Source: Rhizobacter terrae
GTDB lineage: Bacteria; Pseudomonadota; Gammaproteobacteria; Burkholderiales; Burkholderiaceae_C
Reading direction: 5' to 3'
NCBI RefSeq assembly: GCF_003852895.1
Contig: NZ_QUSW01000001.1
Coordinates: 62,001-126,000 of the forward strand
Length of the DNA stretch: 64,000 nt
Shown in pieces: positions 1 to 7,971 of this stretch. How positions within the stretch are numbered: the stretch's first letter is position 1; each line of letters begins with the position of its first letter. Made by a program: the position numbers and the translations under genes. Below the pieces are notes generated by a model. It saw only the letters and a program-made list of their open reading frames with translations, made no database searches and had not been told where the DNA came from.

Positions 1-915
1 CGGCCCCGTGCCGAGCACGCCGGCGGCGAACCCGCGGTCCACGATGCGGCGTGCCTCGGCGGGCGAGGCATCCTGCAGCGCCAGTTGCGCCATCTCCACG
101 TGGTCCGACGCACTGGCCAGGCCGACCGTGGCGAGCTGCAGCCGGTAGACGTCCAGCGACAGTCGTGGCGCGAAGCCCGGCCGCTGCGGCAGCCGACGCA
201 ACAGGTCGGTCCAGTACTCCTTCTTCGGATGATGGGCCACGAGTTGCTCCAGCACGGCCTGGTAGCCGTTCGCATCGTTCAGCTTCGCATGGCAGCTCGC
301 CAGCAGCTTGAGCTGGTCTTCGTCCGGAACGCGTCCGGCCTTCTCCTGTTCATGCAGCACGGCCTGCAACTCCTTGGCCGCGTCGGCATGGCCTCCGCTC
401 AAGTACAGCGACTGGACGAGCACGGTGCGCGTGCCTGCATCGCTGCCGCCCAGGTCAAAGTAGCGGCGTGCCAGCGACGCGGCCCGTGCGTAGTCCTTGG
501 CGCGGTAGGCCACGCTGGCCATGGCCTGCAGCGTCCTGGCCTGCTCGGCGGCCGGCAGCAGGCCCGACGACACCACCGTCTCGAAGGACTTCAGCGCCAG
601 CTCTGCCTGCCCAGCCGACAAGGCCGCCGCGCCGCGCATGCGGGCGATGGTGAGCACCTCGTACGCGGTCTTGTTCGGCACAGCATCGGTCTCGGCGATC
701 TTCGCCAAGGCATCGGTGAAGCGTTGCGCCTTCATCGCTTCCTGGGCCGCCTGCAACGGCTTGCCGATCTCCACACGCACCGTGTCCGCCTTCTTGCCAT
801 CCTCGGGCTGGACGGCCGCGGTGTTGTCCACCGCGATGTGCGGCTGATGCGTGAACTGGGCCCACGCACCGCATCCGGCGACAAGCATCGCCAGTCCCAC
901 CGACGCATTCTTCAT
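1..915 (-). CDS. TPR-like periplasmic protein of the TonB operon (3' end outside window)
   Basis: The minus-strand frame opens at an ATG at 915 whose ATGA overlaps the stop of the upstream ExbD gene, and it stays open to the window edge, so the C-terminus is missing. It begins MKNASVGLAMLVAGCGAWAQ, a secretion signal. The visible ~300 residues are Ala/Leu-rich helical hairpins typical of tetratricopeptide repeats (for example the stretches around AKDYARAASLARRYF and DLGGSDAGTRTVLVQSLYL). TPR proteins are known last genes of tonB-exbB-exbD clusters (TtpA/TtpC-like systems of Vibrio and Shewanella), where they support TonB action. The role here is inferred from position only. Confidence 0.75.
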   Translation of the reverse strand, partial: MKNASVGLAMLVAGCGAWAQFTHQPHIAVDNTAAVQPEDGKKADTVRVEIGKPLQAAQEAMKAQRFTDALAKIAETDAVPNKTAYEVLTIARMRGAAALSAGQAELALKSFETVVSSGLLPAAEQARTLQAMASVAYRAKDYARAASLARRYFDLGGSDAGTRTVLVQSLYLSGGHADAAKELQAVLHEQEKAGRVPDEDQLKLLASCHAKLNDANGYQAVLEQLVAHHPKKEYWTDLLRRLPQRPGFAPRLSLDVYRLQLATVGLASASDHVEMAQLALQDASPAEARRIVDRGFAAGVLGTGP

Positions 916-1337
916 TTCGCGAATTGCTCGTTGCCTACGATGCCGATTTTGGTCACACCAAGCCGCTGCGCAGAGGCCATCACGGCCGCCACGCTCTTGT
1001 AGGCGACGAGCTTGTTGGGCCTCAGGTGCACCTCGGGCTGGTCGGCCTGCGCTGCCGCCTGCTGCAGCCTCGACTCCAGCGCCGCGCGATCGCCCAGCGC
1101 CTCGCCGTTCCACAGCACCGTGCCGTCGAAGTCGACGTCGATGGTCACGACGACGGGCTCCTTCGCAGGCGGCGGCGGATTGCCTTGCGGCATGTCCAGG
1201 TTCACCGAATGCAGCTGGATCGGGATGGTGATGATCAGCATGATCAGCAGCACCAGCATCACGTCGATGAGCGGCGTGGTGTTGATGTCGACCATCACGT
1301 CCGGATCGCCGCCGCCGGATTTCAATGTCATTGCCAT
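912..1337 (-). CDS. exbD: ExbD/TolR biopolymer transport protein, second copy
   Basis: 141 residues, the usual ExbD length. A short cytoplasmic N-terminus is followed by one membrane helix (about residues 24-44) carrying the conserved Asp25 in the motif NTTPLIDVMLVLLI, then a periplasmic domain. ExbD forms the proton-driven stator with ExbB that energises TonB. The start at 1337 is preceded by AAAGGATGACGCC, a good ribosome site. It lies 4 bases after the first ExbD gene and overlaps the TPR gene by ATGA. Two tandem exbD genes are known in Xanthomonas-type TonB loci. Confidence 0.93.
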   Translation of the reverse strand: MAMTLKSGGGDPDVMVDINTTPLIDVMLVLLIMLIITIPIQLHSVNLDMPQGNPPPPAKEPVVVTIDVDFDGTVLWNGEALGDRAALESRLQQAAAQADQPEVHLRPNKLVAYKSVAAVMASAQRLGVTKIGIVGNEQFAK

Positions 1338-1341
1338 GGCG

Positions 1342-1767
1342 TCATCCTTTCGCCGGCGGCTGCGTCACGAAGCTGATCTTCATGATGGCCGCGCGCTGCG
1401 CCGCGAAGATCACCCGCCCCACCGATTCGTAGCGCGTCTCCTGGTCGCCGCGGATGTGCACCTCGGGCTGCGGCTTCATCACCGCCACCTTCTTCAGCTT
1501 CTCGACCAGCAGGTTGTTGTCGGGCACGAGCTGGGTGTTCCAGTAGACGTCGCCGTCCTTGCTCACCGAGATCTCGATGTTCTCCGGCTTGGTCTGCCGC
1601 GCGATGTTGGTCTCGCTCGGCAGCTTCACCGGCACCGTCTGCGTCACCACGGGGATGGTGATGAGGAAGATGATGAGCAGCACCAGCATCACGTCCACCA
1701 GCGGCGTGGTGTTGATGGACGACACGACCTCCTCGTCGCCGCCGTCGCCTCCCACGGTCATGGCCAT
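1342..1767 (-). CDS. exbD: ExbD/TolR biopolymer transport protein, first copy
   Basis: 141 residues with the same plan as the neighbouring copy: an N-terminal tail rich in Gly/Asp, one transmembrane helix with Asp25 in NTTPLVDVMLVLLI, and a periplasmic domain. The two copies share the membrane motif but diverge strongly outside it, so this is an old duplication, not a recent one. The start at 1767 has GGAG about 9 bases upstream. It lies 13 bases downstream of the ExbB gene in the same operon. Confidence 0.93.
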   Translation of the reverse strand: MAMTVGGDGGDEEVVSSINTTPLVDVMLVLLIIFLITIPVVTQTVPVKLPSETNIARQTKPENIEISVSKDGDVYWNTQLVPDNNLLVEKLKKVAVMKPQPEVHIRGDQETRYESVGRVIFAAQRAAIMKISFVTQPPAKG

Positions 1768-1780
1768 GCGCGCGACTCCT

Positions 1781-2569
1781 TCAGCGGGCCGCCGTGCGGG
1801 CGCCCATCAGCACGCCGTGGACATCGGCGCTGAAGCTGCGCACCGATTCCATCGCGACCTTGTTGCGGCGGACCAGCCAGTTGTAGCCCAGCACCGCAGG
1901 CACGGCCACGGCCAGGCCGATGGCCGTCATGATCAGCGCCTCGCCCACCGGGCCAGCCACCTTGTCGATGGACGCCTGCCCGGCGATGCCGATGGCGGTC
2001 AGCGCGTTGTAGATGCCCCAGACCGTGCCGAACAGGCCCACGAAGGGCGCCGTCGAACCCACTGTGGCCAGGAAGGCCAGCCCATCCTGCATGCGCGACT
2101 GCACGTCGTCCACCGAGCGCTGCACGCTCATCGTGACCCAGGTGTTGCGGTCGATGTGCTCGGTGAGCGCGCCTTCGTGGTGCTTGTCCGCCTCGATGCC
2201 CGTCTCGGCGATGAAGCGGAACGCGCTGCCTTGCTTGAGCGTCTTGGCTGCATCACCCAGGTTCGCATGCTTGAAGAAGCCCTTGCGGGCCGCACGCGAC
2301 TCGCCGCTGATCTTCAGGCTCTCATACAGCTTGGTGATGAGGATGTACCAGCTGCCCATCGACATCACCACCAGGATCATCAGCGTGCCCTTGGCCACGA
2401 AGTCGCCCTGCTCCCACAGCGCCTTGATGCCGTAGGGGTTGTCCACCGCCTCCTTGCTCACCGCGGCGGCCGGCCCCTGGGCCAGCGCCATGTCCATCAT
2501 CGCCACCCAGCCCAGCGTCACCAGCAGCAACGCCACCCACCACTTCCAACTCTGCTTGCCGAAAATCAT
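1781..2569 (-). CDS. exbB: ExbB/TolQ/MotA proton channel protein
   Basis: About 262 residues. An N-terminal hydrophobic segment (residues 9-30) ends in LAQG and may be a cleaved leader, as in long ExbB proteins. Three membrane segments follow; the last two carry the family signature around GSTAPFVGLFGTVWGIYNA and GEALIMTAIGLAVAVPAV. It forms the proton channel with ExbD that powers TonB. The ATG at 2569 has TTGGAG 7 bases upstream and is preferred. An alternative ATG at 2593 overlaps the TonB stop as ATGA and would add eight residues. Confidence 0.93.
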   Translation of the reverse strand: MIFGKQSWKWWVALLLVTLGWVAMMDMALAQGPAAAVSKEAVDNPYGIKALWEQGDFVAKGTLMILVVMSMGSWYILITKLYESLKISGESRAARKGFFKHANLGDAAKTLKQGSAFRFIAETGIEADKHHEGALTEHIDRNTWVTMSVQRSVDDVQSRMQDGLAFLATVGSTAPFVGLFGTVWGIYNALTAIGIAGQASIDKVAGPVGEALIMTAIGLAVAVPAVLGYNWLVRRNKVAMESVRSFSADVHGVLMGARTAAR

Positions 2570-2589
2570 GTCTCGCTCCAACTTCAGAT

Positions 2590-3228
2590 TCATCTGTCCA
2601 ACTTGAAGACGAAAGGCACCTGCACCTTCACGTCCTGTCCTTGCCCCACGCACTTGAACAAGCGCACCGTCGCCAGCGACACCGCGTCGAACACGCGGTG
2701 CGATGACTTCACGACCTGCGCATCGCTCACGCGGCCCTCGCGGTCCACGGTGAACTCCACCAGCGTGTCGCCCTCCAGTTCCTGCCGCTGCGCCTCGCGG
2801 GGGTACGCCACTTCGGCGCGCACCTTCTGCGAGTTCGGGCAGGCCACGCCGACCGCCACTGGCACCGGCTTGGCTGGCGGCGCTGCCACCACCGCAGGCG
2901 GCTGTGCTTCCGGCGGCTTGGTCGTCACCGCCGTGATCGCCGGCGGCGACTGCGTCACCGGCACCTGGATCTGCACCTCCGGCATGGGCACGAACACATC
3001 CGGGGGCGGCGGGGCCAGCTTGGGCGGTGGCGGTGGTGGAGGCGGCGCCTCCGGGGGCGGCTTGGGCGCCTCGATGATCTTGGTCTCCAGGGGTTGCTTG
3101 ATGACGTCGACCACCTTCTTCGCCAGCCCCGTCACCAGGGCATAGACCACCACCACGTGGAGCAGCACCACCACGCCGAAGCCGATCGAGTGTTTGCCCG
3201 GCTGGCGTTGCGCTTGTGCGTACTGCAT
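2590..3228 (-). CDS. tonB: TonB family energy transducer
   Basis: 212 residues. One N-terminal membrane anchor (about residues 14-34), a Pro-rich periplasmic spacer (roughly 50-75, with a run of eight prolines) and a C-terminal TonB domain (about 128-212) with VAYPREAQRQELEG and VEFTVDREGRV. It links the ExbBD proton channel to outer-membrane receptors. The start is 11 bases after the receptor stop and the stop overlaps a possible exbB start, so receptor, TonB and stator are probably one transcript. The receptor encoded immediately upstream is the likely partner. Confidence 0.93.
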   Translation of the reverse strand: MQYAQAQRQPGKHSIGFGVVVLLHVVVVYALVTGLAKKVVDVIKQPLETKIIEAPKPPPEAPPPPPPPPKLAPPPPDVFVPMPEVQIQVPVTQSPPAITAVTTKPPEAQPPAVVAAPPAKPVPVAVGVACPNSQKVRAEVAYPREAQRQELEGDTLVEFTVDREGRVSDAQVVKSSHRVFDAVSLATVRLFKCVGQGQDVKVQVPFVFKLDR

Positions 3229-3238
3229 CGCCGCCGCT

Positions 3239-5728
3239 TCAGAAGTTGAAGCCCACCGACAGCTCGGCCGCACGGCCGAAGATCGGACGGCCCAGGAACA
3301 CGCCGTTGCTCACCCCCGCGGTCGTCACCCGCGTGTTGCCTTCGGTGATGCCGATGCTGTTGGTGAGGTTGGTGCCGGTCAGCCGCACGTCGATGCCATT
3401 GGCCAGGTGAGCCACGAAGCCGGCGTCCAGCGTGTGGTACTTGGGCAGGATCTGCAGGTTCTGCGTGTCGTTGAAGCGCTCACCGATGTAGCTGAAGGTG
3501 GCGAAGGCCTTGAACGTGCCCAGCTCGGTGTTGAACTTGTAGCTGGGCGTGAAGCGGAACTGCATCTTCGGCTGTCGGATCACTCGGTTGCCGGTGCGGT
3601 CGTCACCGGGGCCGACGGCGAAGTCGGCGTACTTCGCATCGAGGTAGTCGCCCGTCGCCGTCAGCTCCAGGCCCGGCAGCGGCCGGACGGAGCCTTCCAG
3701 CTCGATGCCCTTGGCCTTGGAGCCGGCCACGTTGGTGATGATCCCCGTGGTGGTGATCTGCTGGAACGACAGGCCGGAGAAGTCGTTGTAGAAGCCGGTG
3801 AGGTACAGGCTGTACAGCTTGGTGCTGGTCTTCACGCCGACCTCGTACTGCTTGACGGTCGTCGTCTGCTTCTGGCCGTTGCGCAGGCCGTCGAAGGACG
3901 GAAACTGGAAGCCCGAGTTCAGCCGGCCGAAAGCGCTGATGTCCGGCGTGAGGTAGTAGTTGGCGCCCGCCGTCCACGACACGTGGTGGTCGGTCTGGCT
4001 CACGGTGTTGGCCGTGCCGTTCACCACCGACACGCCGTTGTTGTAGAGCGTGTTGGGGTTGCCGTCCAGGTCCACGCCGCTCGCGTTGGAGATGGTGCCG
4101 TTGATGCGCTGGCGCTCGTAGCGCACGCCGCCGTCCACGCGCAGCTTCTCGCTGGCCTTCCATTCGTCGGCCGCGAACAGCGCCATGTTCTGGCCGTTGT
4201 AGTTGGCGTTGAGGTTGAAGAAGGCGCCGCTGAGCTGGCCGTTCTTCGTGAGCACCTTGTCGCCGGCCGGGTTGCCGGTGAGCGTCACGTCCACCAGGCG
4301 GCCGTTCTGCTGCAGCGTGGTGAGGAAAGTGTTGCCCAGCGACCAGTCGTCCTGCGAGGAGTAGTCGGAGAAGTAGGCGCCCAGCGTGAGCGTGTTGCGT
4401 TCGTTCAGGTCGCGGCTGATTCGGAAGTCGTTGGTGAAGCTCTGCAGCTTCTTCACGACGGCCCAGGCCGACACCGGCAACACCTGCGTCGTGCCTGCCA
4501 CCGCACCGCCGCCATTGTTCACGTAGGTGCCGGAGCCACCCGTGCTGCCGTTGAGGTTGGCAGCGATGAACTCATCGAGCGTGGACGGATTCGCGCCGGT
4601 GAACCACGCATAGGTGGGCACCGTGCCGGACATGGTGTTCGACTTGTTCGCGATGGTCCAGTCGCCGAGCTTCTTGTCCAGGTTGACGCCGTACAGCTGC
4701 ATCTGAACGCCACGGCCATCGGCCATGTCGATCTTCGTCTTGCCCGGCGGCGTTCCAGGCGTGGACTCGAAGGCCACCTGGCGCAGCTCGTTGCCGATGA
4801 AGGTCGCCGTCTGCGCCGGGAAGCCGGGGTAGGAATCGAGCGTGTGGCCGCCGTTGCTGGTGAGCAGCGGAATCGGCAGGAAGAAGGTGTTCTTGTCGTT
4901 GAGCACGCGGCCGTAGATGGACAGCTCGCCGTTGTCTTCGAGCTTGCGCGTGAGCATGGCGCTGAACTGGCCGCCGCGGTCGGACGGGAACTGCGTGTCG
5001 CGCACGCCTTGCGTGGTGCGGTAGAAGCCGCCGAAGCTGCCGTACCAGCCGTCGGAAATCTTGCCGGCGTAGTAGGTGTCGACGCGGCGCAGGTCACCGG
5101 TGCCGGTGGTCACGCGCAGGCCGCCTTCGGGCACGTTGCCGCCCTTCTTCATGATGAAGTTGACGGTGGCGCCAGGGTTGCCGTCGGCGAAGATGGGCGA
5201 CGGGCCGCCACGCAGCACTTCCACGCGCTCGATGGTGTCGTCCAGCCGGAACAGTGACGAACCTTCAAAGAACGACAGCGTGGGCACGGCGTAGATGGTG
5301 GCGCCGTTGAGCTGGAAGGACGTCCAGGGGGCGTCACCGGTCGCGGCGAAACCGCGCACCTCGATGTTGTTGCCCGTCTGGCCGCCGGTGGTTTCCACCG
5401 ACACGCCCGGCACGATCTTCAAGAGGTCCGCGGCGCTCGCAGGCGCCGCGTCCTTGATCTGCTCCTCCCCCGCCGTGGTGATGCTGAAGCTGGCGTCGAG
5501 CTTCTTCAGGCCTTCGGAACGCGCGGTGCCGGTGACGATCACCGCTTCGAGCTTTTCCACCGGTGCCTTGGGCGCGGGCGCCGAGGCCGCCGCCGCAGGC
5601 GCCGGTGCTGCATCCTGCGCTTGCGCCGACATGCTGGCGAGCGCCGCCAGCACCGCCGACGACATGAGGCTCAAGCGCACGACCCGACCCGTTGCGCGGC
5701 CCGACGCCGCGCTGTACTTGCTCTTCAT
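3239..5728 (-). CDS. TonB-dependent outer-membrane receptor
   Basis: 829 residues. A signal peptide ends near residue 37 (MSAQAQ), then an Ala/Pro-rich stretch, a plug domain (about 55-185, with EAVIVTGTAR as a TonB-box-like segment, GVSVETTGGQTGNNIEVRGF and ERVEVLRGGPSPIFADGNPG), then a 22-strand-type barrel ending in a C-terminal Phe (SVGFNF). The start at 5728 has CAGGAGACACTC in front of it. It heads the tonB-exbB-exbD-exbD-TPR operon. The substrate cannot be read from sequence. The adjacent ThuE-like binding protein hints at a sugar, but siderophore uptake is equally possible; no clear Fur box was found in the 174-base gap upstream. Confidence 0.92.
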   Translation of the reverse strand: MKSKYSAASGRATGRVVRLSLMSSAVLAALASMSAQAQDAAPAPAAAASAPAPKAPVEKLEAVIVTGTARSEGLKKLDASFSITTAGEEQIKDAAPASAADLLKIVPGVSVETTGGQTGNNIEVRGFAATGDAPWTSFQLNGATIYAVPTLSFFEGSSLFRLDDTIERVEVLRGGPSPIFADGNPGATVNFIMKKGGNVPEGGLRVTTGTGDLRRVDTYYAGKISDGWYGSFGGFYRTTQGVRDTQFPSDRGGQFSAMLTRKLEDNGELSIYGRVLNDKNTFFLPIPLLTSNGGHTLDSYPGFPAQTATFIGNELRQVAFESTPGTPPGKTKIDMADGRGVQMQLYGVNLDKKLGDWTIANKSNTMSGTVPTYAWFTGANPSTLDEFIAANLNGSTGGSGTYVNNGGGAVAGTTQVLPVSAWAVVKKLQSFTNDFRISRDLNERNTLTLGAYFSDYSSQDDWSLGNTFLTTLQQNGRLVDVTLTGNPAGDKVLTKNGQLSGAFFNLNANYNGQNMALFAADEWKASEKLRVDGGVRYERQRINGTISNASGVDLDGNPNTLYNNGVSVVNGTANTVSQTDHHVSWTAGANYYLTPDISAFGRLNSGFQFPSFDGLRNGQKQTTTVKQYEVGVKTSTKLYSLYLTGFYNDFSGLSFQQITTTGIITNVAGSKAKGIELEGSVRPLPGLELTATGDYLDAKYADFAVGPGDDRTGNRVIRQPKMQFRFTPSYKFNTELGTFKAFATFSYIGERFNDTQNLQILPKYHTLDAGFVAHLANGIDVRLTGTNLTNSIGITEGNTRVTTAGVSNGVFLGRPIFGRAAELSVGFNF

Positions 5729-5902
5729 GAGTGTCTCCTGTTGTGTGTGGAACCCGGCACCCGTTCACCGTGTGCCGCGTCTGGCCGCCATTGGGGCTTG
5801 CCGGTTTGAATTGAAGATTTCGTTCGTTGCAGGGCGAGCGTCACGCTCGCAACCACATGACTTGGCAGGGTGGGCCCGCTGCGCTCGAACCACCCTGCGG
5901 AC

Positions 5903-6139
5903 TCAGTGCCGCCACTGTCGCGGCCATTGCGCCATCGACATCGCCACGCGCAGATCCATGTGCACTTCGTATCCCTGCGCGGCATCCCAGTGCGCAGCGA
6001 AGCTTTGCAACTGGTTCATCAGCCGGCGCAGCCGTGCCAGGGCTTCGTCGGGATCGAGGTCGGCGGGCTCGGGCGGCACGAGATCGGTCTTGCGGCGAGC
6101 GGGTGTCCAACGCTCTGCGGGAAAGAATGCGCGGCCCAT
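5903..6139 (-). CDS. 78-residue hypothetical protein downstream of the sugar-binding protein
   Basis: Starts at an ATG 5 bases after the stop of the binding protein gene. It encodes a charged protein with no signal peptide or membrane segment. Pro/Asp-rich text (VPPEPADLDPDEALARLRRL) is followed by an amphipathic helix and a Trp-rich end (AQWPRQWRH). Codon use matches its neighbours, which supports a real gene. No family was recognised. It sits between a ThuE-like protein and a TonB operon on the same strand. An interaction with either is speculation. Confidence 0.55.
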   Translation of the reverse strand: MGRAFFPAERWTPARRKTDLVPPEPADLDPDEALARLRRLMNQLQSFAAHWDAAQGYEVHMDLRVAMSMAQWPRQWRH

Positions 6140-6144
6140 GGCGT

Positions 6145-7416
6145 TCAATCCCAGCGGCCGTTGCGGCCGATGCGCAGCAGTTCGTCGTCGAGCTTGCGCA
6201 CGGCAGCGGTGGGGTCGGCCTTGCGCGAGAGCACGTCGCGCGTGTTCATCCAGATCGCCTCGCTGACATCGTTGTAGCGGGCGGCTGTCACCGTGGCGGG
6301 GCGGCCCACGGCGAAGGCCAGCACGCCGAAGAGTTCGCCCATGAACGGGTTGGCCTTGAGGATGTCGCGGTCGGCGTACAGCGGCCACAGCGTCGGGTTG
6401 AACGAGCCCTTGATGGCCCGCTCCTTCTGCACCTGCGCGCTGGTGAGGTACATCACCAGGTCGGCCGCGATCGCGGTGTTCTTCGAGTAGCGCGACACCG
6501 CAAGCTGCTGCCCACCCATGGTGGCGGCGAAGCGTCCGCCATCGCTGTCGGACTTGGGCAGAACGGTCACGCCCACCTTGCCGCGCACGGGGCTGTCAGG
6601 CGATTGCGCGAGGGACCATGCGTAAGGCCAGTTGCGCATGAACAGCGCATGGCCGGCCTGAAACATCGCGCGAGATTCCTCTTCGCCGAAGTCCATCACC
6701 TGCGGCGGCGTGATCGTGCCGATGAAGGATTGCACCGTCATCAAGGCCTTGACCGCGCGGTCGTTGCGCACGGTGCTGCGTCCGCCCTGGTCGACGAAGC
6801 TGCCGCCGCCAAAACTCACCACCCATTCCAGCACGTTGCAGGTGAGCCCTTCGTAGGCACGGCCCTGCCAGACGTAGCCCCACATTGCCGTGTGGCCCGC
6901 GGCACGTTCGCCTTCTTGCACACGGCGGGCGGCAGTGGCCAGATCAGCCCAGGTCTTGGGCACCTTCAGGCCGTACTTGTCGAGCAGGTCGCGGCGGTAG
7001 TACAGCAGGCCAGCGTCCATGAACCAGGGCATGGCCACGAGCCGGCCTTCCACCGTGTTGTTCGCGACCACGCCGCCGAAGTGATCGTGCTCGATGCCGC
7101 CGGTGTGCGGCTTCAGGTCGAGCAAGTGGCGGCTGAGCAGGCCGGGCCACACGACGTCGAGCTGGATCACGTCGATGGCATCCGAGCGCTCGTTGAACAC
7201 CTTCTGGTACAGCGCCAGGCGCGCCGTGGCGTTGGCGGGGGTGGGCACCACCTGGACCGTGTGGCCGGTCTTGCGCGACCAGGCCTCGGCCTCCTCCTTG
7301 CACAACTCGAGCTCCTGGCCCACCGCGGCACAGGAAAGCTTGACCGTCGCCGCATGAGTCGCGCTGCCCAAGACCAGCGCACTCGCCATGAAGACCGCTG
7401 CCGTCCACGCATGCAT
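6145..7416 (-). CDS. ThuE-like ABC sugar-binding protein (family 1), no transporter genes nearby
   Basis: 423 residues with a signal peptide (about 1-22, cut after THA). The mature N-terminus, KLSCAAVGQELELCKEEAEAW, then VIQLDVVWPGLLSRHL, follows the pattern I recall for ThuE trehalose/maltose-binding proteins, including the paired Cys. Start at 7416 with AAAGGAGACAGAC upstream. The family delivers disaccharides to a ThuFGK-type importer, but no permease or ATPase genes follow. The next genes are a 78-residue protein and a TonB receptor operon, so it is either an orphan working with a distant permease or a partner of the receptor. Confidence 0.85.
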   Translation of the reverse strand: MHAWTAAVFMASALVLGSATHAATVKLSCAAVGQELELCKEEAEAWSRKTGHTVQVVPTPANATARLALYQKVFNERSDAIDVIQLDVVWPGLLSRHLLDLKPHTGGIEHDHFGGVVANNTVEGRLVAMPWFMDAGLLYYRRDLLDKYGLKVPKTWADLATAARRVQEGERAAGHTAMWGYVWQGRAYEGLTCNVLEWVVSFGGGSFVDQGGRSTVRNDRAVKALMTVQSFIGTITPPQVMDFGEEESRAMFQAGHALFMRNWPYAWSLAQSPDSPVRGKVGVTVLPKSDSDGGRFAATMGGQQLAVSRYSKNTAIAADLVMYLTSAQVQKERAIKGSFNPTLWPLYADRDILKANPFMGELFGVLAFAVGRPATVTAARYNDVSEAIWMNTRDVLSRKADPTAAVRKLDDELLRIGRNGRWD

Positions 7417-7539
7417 GTCTGTCTCCTTTGTGGATGTGGAGCCTCTAGGAAGCCAGACCCATGCGAATGGCCGGTTTCAAGTGTTGCGAAGTGCGTGTCA
7501 CGAACATGTCACACGTGAGGAAGTACCGGGACGGCTAAG

Positions 7540-7899
7540 ATGGGCGCCTTCATGCGTGCAGCCCAACGACGAGTCCGGACCCCGCGCCACCTGGCGTGGA
7601 TGCTGTGGCTCGCGCTGCTGCTGCCCTTCGCGCAGGCCGCGGCCAACTGGCACGCGATCTCGCACGTGTCGGCCTCGACCGAGGCCGATCCGGACAGCAA
7701 GCAGTCACTGCACTTCGCGCATTGCGACCTGTGCCTGACCGCGGCAGCCGTGACCGGTGGAGCACCGGCCAGCCAGGCGCCTGACATTGCGCTGCAGGTC
7801 ACCACGCACGAAGCTCCGGTGCGCGACGGCGCCACGCCGGTGGTCGCCGCACCGATCCGCCGCTACCTCAGCCGCGCCCCTCCCTTCGCTCTGGTCTGA
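7540..7899 (+). CDS. Small exported Cys/His protein (DUF2946-like), first gene of zinc-type operon
   Basis: 119 residues with an uncleaved or signal-type hydrophobic segment (about 20-35, WMLWLALLLPFAQAAA). The mature part carries a compact Cys/His cluster: His38, His42, His58, His61, Cys62 and Cys65 (HFAHCDLC). This is typical of DUF2946-like small periplasmic proteins found near metal-uptake genes. A GGGACGG stretch precedes the ATG. It is followed by the outer-membrane protein and ZnuA/ZnuB-like genes on the same strand, so it may bind or hand over a metal ion in the periplasm. The family call is moderate. Confidence 0.65.
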   Translation: MGAFMRAAQRRVRTPRHLAWMLWLALLLPFAQAAANWHAISHVSASTEADPDSKQSLHFAHCDLCLTAAAVTGGAPASQAPDIALQVTTHEAPVRDGATPVVAAPIRRYLSRAPPFALV

Positions 7900-7971
7900 C
7901 CCGCTTGCCGAACCTGCCGCCGTCGTTGACGGGGCAGGTCGTTCATTCGTCATTGATCACAGCGAAACACC

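Noticed and set aside
3194-5257. A 687-codon open frame on the plus strand
   Set aside because: Antisense to the TonB-dependent receptor, which has a signal peptide, plug and C-terminal Phe; the plus-strand text has no domain.
5729-5902. Possible Fur box before the TonB receptor
   Set aside because: The short AT-rich stretch near 5810-5825 does not fit the Fur consensus well enough to report.
7490-7530. Possible Zur box before the zinc-type operon
   Set aside because: GTGTCACGAACATGTCACAC looks partly symmetric but is mostly a direct repeat and does not match the Zur pattern I know.
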